Positions 11,125 through 16,375 of a stretch of 26,583 bases of DNA are shown here, in pieces. This DNA is from GCA-002790615 sp964438025 (GTDB lineage Bacteria > Patescibacteriota > Minisyncoccia > Moranbacterales > UBA2206). A model generated the notes under the pieces. It did not search any database. It saw only the letters and a program-made list of their open reading frames with translations, and was not told the DNA's origin. The stretch covers positions 1 to 26,583 of the forward strand of contig CAYTIK010000012.1 of assembly GCA_964438025.1 (NCBI GenBank), given 5' to 3'. Made by a program: the position numbers and the translations under genes. Each line of letters starts with the position of its first letter. Position 1 is the stretch's first letter.

Positions 11125-12850
11125 GGTCAACACTAACTCTTACGAAGGAAGAGTTAGTCTCGTATACGCCCGTGTTTCGTCAAAACGACAAGAAAAAGAA
11201 GGGTCGGGCCTCGGTAGTCAAGAAGAACGTTGTATTAAATATTTGAATTCGGTCGGAGTTCCACATGAGAAAACATATCCCGATACATATAGTGGCGGTG
11301 GTGATTTCATGAATCGTCCCGAAATGAGAGAAATGCTTGCCTATATAGACGCACATCCTCACAAGAAGTTTTTAGTGGTATTTGATGACCTCAAGCGTTT
11401 TGCTCGTGACACAACGTTTCACATCAAGCTACGTGCGGCCTTTAAAGCTAGGGACGTAATTTTACACTGTCTCAACTACAACTTTGATGACAGCCCAGAA
11501 GGAGAATTTGTCGAAACTGTATTTGCGGCTCAAGGCCAGCTTGAAAGGCAACAAAATCAACGCCAGGTGGTTCAAAAAATGAAGGCTCGTCTTGAAGCTG
11601 GTTACTGGACTTTTTGCGGTAAAAAAGGTTACACGTGCTACAAGGATGACTTACACGGAAAAATATATCGTCCAAATGCTGAAGGAAAAATTCTTGTCGA
11701 AGCGCTAGAAGCGTTTGCCAATAGAACTCTTCAGCGTAAAATAGATGTTTGCCGCTTCCTCGTAGAGAAGGGATTTTGGGGTAAACAATCACCGGAAAAA
11801 TATATCGACAAGATGACGCAAATATTGGCTGACCCTTTCTATGCGGGCGATATTGAATATCCAGCGTGGGAAGTAACTCGTAGAAAAGGATACCATGATG
11901 GAATTATCAGTCTCGAGACATACGACCAAATACAAAAAATACTCAAAAAAAGAACCACTACCAGAATATGGAAAACTATTTCTTCTGATTTTCCATTACG
12001 TGGATTGGTGGTGTGCGACCACTGCGGCTCACATCTCACAGCCGCATGGTCTAAAAAAGTTTTTCCGTATTATGTCTGCCAAACAAAGAGCTGTGTCTAT
12101 TATGGCAAATCAATTCGGAAAAATGATATTGAAAAACAATTTGCAGAGCTTTTACAAAAAAATACCTTAAAGTCAGAAATAGGCGTATTAGTTGATGTTG
12201 TTTTTGAGCGTGTATGGGAACAAGAGATGCATTATTTTAAGGCACTAGAGCTCACCAGAGCCCGAGAGCGAAAAGAAATCGAGGAAAGAGTCTTACAGCT
12301 TACTGACGCTATTTTTAATGCGAAATCGCCTCAAGTGAAGAATGTATATGAGAAACAACTCGAGAATACAGCTATAAAGTTGGAGAATATCGACACTGAA
12401 TCTATTACCAATACAGACTTAACAATTAACTATCGAACCGCACTTAATAAAGCAACTGAATTGCTAAAAAATCCTTATGCTGTGTGGAAAAGCATGGATA
12501 TCTTCGAACAGCATCAGCTATTCTTTTTCATCTTTGACGAAAAATTACCTTATAATCATTTGACTGGATATCGAACTGACAAAATCCCTTGCGCCATAAG
12601 GCTTTTTGAGGATTTTACGAAAGTAAATCCCCTCGATGTGGGGATAGAGAGATTCGAACTCTCACGGATTGCTCCATATGCTCCTGAAGCATACGTGTAT
12701 ACCAGTTTCACCATATCCCCAGACTTATATATTTTAAAATGGTGTCGGGATGAACATGCGCGCCTGCCTGCCGGTAGGCAGGTATACCAATTCCGCCACC
12801 AAGGCATTATAATTAGTATAGTATTAAAATACCTAAACTGTAAATACTAA
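11093..12850 (+). CDS. Large serine recombinase (integrase of the element)
   Basis: 585 aa as read. The resolvase domain has YARVSSKRQ with the nucleophile probably Ser29, and FDDLKRFARD (97-106) with catalytic Arg residues. The long linker helix is near 145-170 (QLERQQNQRQVVQKMKARLE). A recombinase domain follows (about 175-290), then a zinc ribbon with Cys308, Cys311, Cys329 and Cys334, and a coiled coil (about 385-435). It cuts att sites with a two-base overlap through a 5' phosphoserine link. The last 70 residues are odd: from about residue 516 the frame reads antisense through tRNA-Leu(CAG), the right junction and the split tRNA half (including LPAGRQ). In the excised circle the protein would end differently. 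The ATG at 11093 is the only plausible start before Ser29. Confidence 0.9.
   Translation: MSKAKKILSAKVNTNSYEGRVSLVYARVSSKRQEKEGSGLGSQEERCIKYLNSVGVPHEKTYPDTYSGGGDFMNRPEMREMLAYIDAHPHKKFLVVFDDLKRFARDTTFHIKLRAAFKARDVILHCLNYNFDDSPEGEFVETVFAAQGQLERQQNQRQVVQKMKARLEAGYWTFCGKKGYTCYKDDLHGKIYRPNAEGKILVEALEAFANRTLQRKIDVCRFLVEKGFWGKQSPEKYIDKMTQILADPFYAGDIEYPAWEVTRRKGYHDGIISLETYDQIQKILKKRTTTRIWKTISSDFPLRGLVVCDHCGSHLTAAWSKKVFPYYVCQTKSCVYYGKSIRKNDIEKQFAELLQKNTLKSEIGVLVDVVFERVWEQEMHYFKALELTRARERKEIEERVLQLTDAIFNAKSPQVKNVYEKQLENTAIKLENIDTESITNTDLTINYRTALNKATELLKNPYAVWKSMDIFEQHQLFFFIFDEKLPYNHLTGYRTDKIPCAIRLFEDFTKVNPLDVGIERFELSRIAPYAPEAYVYTSFTISPDLYILKWCRDEHARLPAGRQVYQFRHQGIIISIVLKYLNCKY
12639..12720 (-). tRNA. 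tRNA-Leu(CAG), complete
   Basis: 82 nt, discriminator included, CCA not encoded. Acceptor GGGGATA/TATCCCC (12720-12714 with 12646-12640), D-arm GTG/CAC around AAACTGGTATA, anticodon stem TATGC/GCATA with loop TTCAGGA giving anticodon CAG, class II variable arm GGA-GCAA-TCC, T-arm GAGAG-TTCGAAT-CTCTC, discriminator A at 12639. All arms pair without mismatch. It lies inside the element, 30 nt from the right junction, antisense to the recombinase coding end. Confidence 0.92.
12736..12760. other. Right junction of the element (att hybrid site)
   Basis: On the plus strand the element end AAAATGGTGTCGGGA (12736-12750) is followed by TG (12751-12752) and the tRNA-derived AACATGCG. The element end is the inverted repeat of 4471-4485 with one extra base. 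Confidence 0.65.
12749..12805 (-). tRNA. 5' half of the split tRNA-Leu, with a palindrome in its D-loop
   Basis: Read from 12805 on the minus strand: acceptor GCCTTGG (12805-12799), TG, D-stem GCG, D-loop GAATTGGTATA, a 20-nt palindrome (12782-12763), D-stem partner CGC, then A, anticodon stem TGTTC (12756-12752), loop bases AT and C (12751-12749). The sequence then leaves tRNA for the element end. GCCTTGG pairs with CCAAGGC of the 3' half at 4426-4420, and TGTTC pairs with GAGCA at 4465-4461 (one wobble). Joining the halves at C34 gives a seven-base loop ATCAAGG with anticodon CAA. Confidence 0.8.
12763..12782. repeat. 20-nt palindrome encoding LPAGRQ
   Basis: CCTGCCTGCCGGTAGGCAGG is a near-perfect palindrome inside the D-loop of the 5' tRNA half. 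From memory, peptides such as LPAGRQ recur inside unrelated proteins of Patescibacteria, which suggests a dispersed short palindromic repeat. GC content is far above its surroundings. Confidence 0.7.
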
Positions 12851-12852
12851 TT
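12811..12852. repeat. AT-rich inverted repeat before the 94-aa gene
   Basis: AATTAGTAT (12811-12819) and ATACTAATT (12844-12852) are exact complements. The 3' arm ends 8 nt before the start codon at 12861, as with the palindrome before secF. Confidence 0.5.
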
Positions 12853-12860
12853 ACTAAAAT

Positions 12861-13145
12861 ATGGAAAAATTACCAACTCCAAAATTACCCTATGAAGAAA
12901 ACGAAAAAAGTTTCGGTGAGTGGTTTCGAAGAGAAGCAAAAGACAAATGGGAAAAGTATTTAAGAGGGGATGAAAGAGGTCTTCCAATCGAAGAGCGCGA
13001 TGCCATGAGAAGATTTCTTATAGAATCTGGAACTGAGGAAGAAATTCAATCAAAATTAGACTCATTTGGTTTTAATATACGAGCTGATGAAATATTAAGA
13101 GAGGAAGTTAAGCGAAAGCGTCCTGATGTAAAATTAGACTATTAG
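12861..13145 (+). CDS. Hypothetical 94-aa protein
   Basis: Not recognised. It is very charged and predicted all-helical (KSFGEWFRREAKDKWEKYLRG, then LPIEERDAMRRFLIESGTEE), with no membrane segment. It is the first chromosomal gene right of the element. The ATG follows an AT-rich hairpin and lacks a Shine-Dalgarno. The next small gene starts 23 nt after its stop. Confidence 0.6.
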   Translation: MEKLPTPKLPYEENEKSFGEWFRREAKDKWEKYLRGDERGLPIEERDAMRRFLIESGTEEEIQSKLDSFGFNIRADEILREEVKRKRPDVKLDY

Positions 13146-13168
13146 TTCAAATTATTTTGTTCAATTCT

Positions 13169-13408
13169 ATGTTTGATTTTTTTAGAAAAAATAAAAATAC
13201 TGACGATAAGCAAAAGATGGGTATGCTTGGCGCTTTGGCTGCAAAAAAGCTGGAAAAAATGAGCCCCGAGGAGCGGGAAAAGATGGCCCAGGAGGTTATG
13301 AAACCGGAAAATCGGGATAAATTACTCTCGGCCATGGAAAAGCTCCAAAAAACCGGCATGATTAACGAAGAACAAATTAGGTTAGCCAAAGAGAAGTTGG
13401 GGTTATAA
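13169..13408 (+). CDS. Hypothetical 79-aa helical protein
   Basis: The ATG at 13169 (MFDFFRKNKN) is preferred over a TTG four codons upstream. It is a basic, helical, Met-rich protein (LGALAAKKLEKMSPEEREKM, then PENRDKLLSAMEKLQKTGMI), ending in a short helix with LAKEKLGL. No family is recognised. It could form a small helical bundle that binds RNA or protein. An intrinsic terminator follows at 13474-13531, ending this two-gene unit. Confidence 0.55.
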   Translation: MFDFFRKNKNTDDKQKMGMLGALAAKKLEKMSPEEREKMAQEVMKPENRDKLLSAMEKLQKTGMINEEQIRLAKEKLGL

Positions 13409-13473
13409 AATTTTAACAAAAGGTCATATTATCTATTAACTATCACTCGAAAAGTGTTATTTTTTTAACTTTA

Positions 13474-13531
13474 AATACCTCATTTTCTTGCTATAGCAAA
13501 AATTTGAGGTATTATTGTTTTTTTATTTTTG
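13474..13531 (+). terminator. Intrinsic terminator after the two small genes
   Basis: AATACCTCA (13474-13482) pairs with TGAGGTATT (13505-13513), with an inner TTGC-TATA-GCAA hairpin, followed by a T-rich tail. It isolates the upstream genes from the tyrS promoter that starts 16 nt later. Confidence 0.7.
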
Positions 13532-13546
13532 TTTTTAGGGTACCTG

Positions 13547-13575
13547 TTGCCAAAAAGGCTTTTCCTTAGTAAAAT
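13547..13575 (+). promoter_or_regulatory. Sigma70-type promoter for the tyrS leader RNA
   Basis: TTGCCA (13547-13552), 17-nt spacer, TAAAAT (13570-13575). The predicted start is near 13582, right at the structured leader. Layout is the same as at 1035-1063. Confidence 0.65.
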
Positions 13576-13584
13576 AAAGCTATT

Positions 13585-13717
13585 ATGCCAGGTAGTGAAA
13601 ATTTGACCGGGCTTCGCCCTAGATATAGATTTATCAAATTTTTCAATAACTATTCTGGTTTACAAAATTAGTTAAGATTTTCTAAATTAAATTTAAAGTC
13701 AAATTTCTACTACCTGG
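13585..13717 (+). ncRNA. Structured 5'-leader RNA upstream of tyrS (copy 2)
   Basis: Arm 13588-13607 pairs with 13698-13717. Compared with the secD copy, three pairs change with compensation: C-G to A-T (13590-13715), A-T to G-C (13591-13714) and C-G to A-T (13601-13704). The G-T wobble (13597-13708) and A-C mismatch (13598-13707) are in the same places, and GGGC-TTC-GCCC (13609-13619) is identical. The interior is AT-rich and unrelated. The helix ends one base before the tyrS ATG. A 28-codon ORF (13585-13671) begins MPGSENLTGLRP, contains two Tyr and three Phe codons, and starts about 3 nt after the predicted transcript start. There is no T-box motif. Confidence 0.7.
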
Positions 13718-13718
13718 T

Positions 13719-15092
13719 ATGGGCAAAGTTATAACCGATGAAAAAATAATAGACGAACTCTTGACGCGTGGCGTGGAAAATATCTACCCTAGCCGCAAAG
13801 AACTCAAAAAAGTTTTATTAAGCGGCAAGCGCCTCAAACTTTACTGCGGTTATGATCCCACTGCCAAAGCCTTGCATGTGGGTAATGCGATTTCCATCAA
13901 TAAGCTCGGCCAATTCCAAAAATTAGGGCACGAAGTTATTTTTCTCATCGGTGATTTTACCGGCATGATTGGCGATCCGAGTGGCAAAACATCAACACGC
14001 AAAAAAATGACGCGCGAGGAAGTTTTGGAAAATTCGAAAGAGTACCAAAAACAAGCTTCGGGATATCTTAAATTTGACGGTGATAATCCAGCTCAGGTTT
14101 TGTATAACAGCGAATGGTCGGACAAGCTAATTTTTCGAGATGTTATTGAACTAGCTTCTAACTTTACATTACAGCAAATGATAAACCGAAAAATGTTTAA
14201 AAGAAATTTAGCTGTAGTTAAATGCAGACACTGCAATCATAAATGGCCAGCTCCAATGCAACTTGGAAGTATTGAAAATTTAAAATCTGCTAAAGGCATA
14301 AAAACAACTTGTCCAAATTGCGGAAATACAACATGGCTAGATAAGAGTAAAATTGAAATTGAAGAGAAAGAAACCGATCAGTTAAGAGAAACGCCAATAG
14401 GTTTTCATGAATTGTTATATCCTCTTGCACAGGGCTACGATAGCGTCGCGATGGATGTAGATTTAGAAGTGGGCGGCAACGATCAAACCTTTAATATGCT
14501 GGCCGGACGGGATTTAATAAAAGCCGTGAAAGGCAAAGATAAGTTCGTGCTGACAATGAAACTTTTGGCTGATGAGAGCGGTAAAAAGATGGGTAAAACC
14601 GAAGGCAATGTCGTCAATCTGGACGAAACTCCGAAAAATATGTTTGGGCAGGTTATGGCCTGGTCGGATGGTCTGATTAAACCCGGTTTTGAACTTTGTA
14701 CTAATATACCAATGGAAGAGGTAAAAAAACTGGATGCCAAAAATAATCCACGCGATGCCAAATTACGCTTAGCTTTGGAAATAACCAAAATTAATTACGG
14801 CGGAGATGAAGCGCAAAAAGCCAAGGACTATTTTATCAAAACTTTTTCCCAAAAAGAAACTCCTGCAGAAATCAAGGAATTTAAAATAACCGAGCCGGAA
14901 ATTAAATTAATGGAACTTTTAGTCCGATCCGGTAATGCTAAGAGTTTAAGCGACGCCCGGCGAAAAATCGAACAAGGCGGAGTAGAATTAAATGGAAAGA
15001 AAATTGCAGATTGGAAAACTGTTTTGGATAATAAAAATAATAATGCCGTTTTAAAAATTGGAAAATTTGGTTTTGTGAGAATAAAGTTTTAG
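13719..15092 (+). CDS. tyrS: Tyrosyl-tRNA synthetase with inserted zinc ribbon
   Basis: 457 aa class I synthetase that charges tRNA-Tyr. LYCGYDPTAKALHVGN (41-56) contains the HIGH-type motif as HVGN. Then GDFTGMIGDPSGK (78-90), YPLAQGYDSVAMDVDLEVGG (234-253), DQTFNMLAGRD, and KMGKT (290-294) as the KMSKS motif. An S4-like RNA-binding domain occupies about 395-457 (VRSGNAKSLSDARRKIEQGG). Residues about 163-222 are an insertion with Cys169, Cys172, Cys198 and Cys201, placed where other TyrRS go directly from the helix before R-P-I-x-x-H-E to that motif (here TPIGFHE). The insertion looks like a zinc ribbon. The gene follows the structured leader by one base, with no Shine-Dalgarno. Confidence 0.95.
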   Translation: MGKVITDEKIIDELLTRGVENIYPSRKELKKVLLSGKRLKLYCGYDPTAKALHVGNAISINKLGQFQKLGHEVIFLIGDFTGMIGDPSGKTSTRKKMTREEVLENSKEYQKQASGYLKFDGDNPAQVLYNSEWSDKLIFRDVIELASNFTLQQMINRKMFKRNLAVVKCRHCNHKWPAPMQLGSIENLKSAKGIKTTCPNCGNTTWLDKSKIEIEEKETDQLRETPIGFHELLYPLAQGYDSVAMDVDLEVGGNDQTFNMLAGRDLIKAVKGKDKFVLTMKLLADESGKKMGKTEGNVVNLDETPKNMFGQVMAWSDGLIKPGFELCTNIPMEEVKKLDAKNNPRDAKLRLALEITKINYGGDEAQKAKDYFIKTFSQKETPAEIKEFKITEPEIKLMELLVRSGNAKSLSDARRKIEQGGVELNGKKIADWKTVLDNKNNNAVLKIGKFGFVRIKF

Positions 15093-15119
15093 ACTACCCA
15101 ATCGAAAGGAGGATCTATT

Positions 15120-15275
15120 GTGAAAAGGAAAAATAGTAAAAAAGGAGGAATTATAAAGAGAAAGGAGCATAAAAAAAAGACAAAAATAAGGCAATCAAAA
15201 AAAATGGAAAATACCTGCGGAACATGCAACGAAAGATGCGGACTTTTTGGATGTTCAAATCTTCCCAGGAGGTAA
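15120..15275 (+). CDS. 51-aa basic Cys-rich small protein
   Basis: GTG start at 15120, preceded by the strongest Shine-Dalgarno in the window (AAAGGAGGA, 15105-15113, 6 nt spacing). The N-terminal 29 residues are almost all Lys/Arg. The C-terminal 23 residues carry four Cys in CGTCNERCGLFGC, enough for one small metal-binding knuckle. An internal ATG at 15204 would give only the Cys part. It lies between tyrS and pheS and is followed by a 12-bp hairpin. It may bind rRNA or tRNA. No family recognised; short length and low complexity leave some doubt. Confidence 0.55.
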   Translation: MKRKNSKKGGIIKRKEHKKKTKIRQSKKMENTCGTCNERCGLFGCSNLPRR

Positions 15276-15283
15276 TTTTTTCC

Positions 15284-15327
15284 GGGCAATGGTGTGAATT
15301 TACACCATTGCCCACTCCCATGCTTTT
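15284..15327 (+). terminator. Hairpin downstream of the 51-aa gene
   Basis: GGGCAATGGTGT (15284-15295) pairs perfectly with ACACCATTGCCC (15302-15313) around a 6-nt loop. TTTTT comes only 10 nt later, so termination efficiency is uncertain. It lies 28 nt before pheS. Confidence 0.5.
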
Positions 15328-15341
15328 TATTGATTTAAAAT

Positions 15342-16373
15342 ATGTTAGAACAAAAAATATTAACACTGAAAACCCTAGCGCTGGAAGCCATCCAAAAAGC
15401 CACCCTAGAAAAAGAGGTGGATGATTTGAAAGTGAAATATTTGGGCCGTAAAAGTGCACTCAATGAAATACTCAAAGGCTTGAAGGATTTGTCGCCGGAA
15501 GAGAAAAGAAAAATCGGTCATTTGGCTAATACGGTCAAGATAGAAATTATTGATGAATTGAAAAAATCGGAAAAACTGATTGTTTCAAAAAATTTCGACT
15601 GGGAAAAAGAAAAAATCGACATTTCCGTCCCAGGAAAAAAAGTTAAAATCGGCCATCTGAATATTCTAACTCAAGTAAGAAATGAAATAGAAAATATTTT
15701 TTCTTCCATGGGCTTTGAAACTACTGACGGTCCAGAACTTGAGACTGAATTTTATAACTTTGATGCTTTAAATATGCCGGAATCTCATCCAGCTCGCGAT
15801 ATGCAGGATACTTTTTGGGTCAAAACAGAAAAAAATAAGGAAAGAATTGCGCTCCGAACCCAAACTTCGTCAGCTCAAGTAAAATACATGGAAAAACATC
15901 AACCTCCTTTTGGTATTATTGTTCCGGGAAAATGTTTTAGAAGAGAGGCCACCGACGGTACTCACGAGCATACTTTTTATCAGTTCGAAACTTTAATGGT
16001 AGGAGAAGATATTAATGTTGGTCATCTTAAATACATTGCGCAAGAATTTTTTTCTAAATTTTTTAAAAAAGATGTAGCTGTAAGATTGCGTCCTAGTTAT
16101 TTTCCTTTTACCGAACCAAGCTTTGAGTTTGATATTAGTTGTATATTTTGCAAAGGCAAAGGATGTTCTCTTTGTAAAAAAGCTGGTTGGCTGGAAATTG
16201 GTGGCGCGGGCATGGTCAATCAAAATGTTTTTGTGGCTTCTGGCTATAAAAGAAACGCTTATCAGGGTTTCGCTTGGGGTTTTGGACTTGAGCGTTTAGC
16301 TATGCTGAAATATAAAATAAATGAGGTGCGTTTATTCCACAATGGAGGCTTAAAATTTATTAAACAATTCTAA
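15342..16373 (+). CDS. pheS: Phenylalanyl-tRNA synthetase alpha subunit
   Basis: 343 aa, catalytic class II subunit. The N-terminal coiled coil (1-85) binds tRNA-Phe. Class II motifs follow: TDGPELETEFYNFDALNMP (128-146), TSSAQVKYM (175-183), FRREATDGTHEHTFYQFE (199-216), RPSYFPFTEPS (250-260), and motif 3 GFGLERLAML (313-322). Between the last two sits a four-Cys loop (267, 270, 275, 278, CIFCKGKGCSLC), known from many bacterial PheS and likely zinc-binding. It is co-transcribed with pheT, 2 nt downstream. No Shine-Dalgarno precedes the ATG, and no T-box or Phe-rich leader peptide is visible. Confidence 0.96.
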   Translation: MLEQKILTLKTLALEAIQKATLEKEVDDLKVKYLGRKSALNEILKGLKDLSPEEKRKIGHLANTVKIEIIDELKKSEKLIVSKNFDWEKEKIDISVPGKKVKIGHLNILTQVRNEIENIFSSMGFETTDGPELETEFYNFDALNMPESHPARDMQDTFWVKTEKNKERIALRTQTSSAQVKYMEKHQPPFGIIVPGKCFRREATDGTHEHTFYQFETLMVGEDINVGHLKYIAQEFFSKFFKKDVAVRLRPSYFPFTEPSFEFDISCIFCKGKGCSLCKKAGWLEIGGAGMVNQNVFVASGYKRNAYQGFAWGFGLERLAMLKYKINEVRLFHNGGLKFIKQF

Positions 16374-16375
16374 GT

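Larger units (their letters stand above)
4471..12750. mobile_element. Integrated element (about 8.3 kb) inserted in the anticodon loop of tRNA-Leu
   Basis: The boundaries come from the two tRNA-Leu halves and from inverted repeats just inside them: TCCCACACCATTTTT at 4471-4485 and, on the opposite strand, TCCCGACACCATTTT ending at 12736. They differ by one inserted base. A large serine recombinase lies next to the right junction. Cargo is four minus-strand genes (4936-9193), a minus-strand RNA (9252-9420), an HU-like gene, then plus-strand genes (10248-12850). No replication, conjugation or capsid gene is recognisable, so it is a small integrative element of unknown transfer mode. The exact core is uncertain by a few bases. 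A TG dinucleotide (4469-4470, 12751-12752) gives a nearly symmetric attP. Confidence 0.82.

Noticed and set aside
4471..12748. Group I intron in the tRNA-Leu anticodon loop
   Set aside because: The site matches known tRNA-Leu introns, but 8.3 kb of genes with a serine recombinase and no visible intron core points to a mobile element.
12556..12807. Minus-strand open frame of 83 codons
   Set aside because: It reads through both tRNA sequences; the peptide is tRNA-derived.
13585..13717. T-box riboswitch before tyrS
   Set aside because: No T-box consensus or Tyr specifier loop is visible, and the same structure also precedes secD, which has no amino-acid link.
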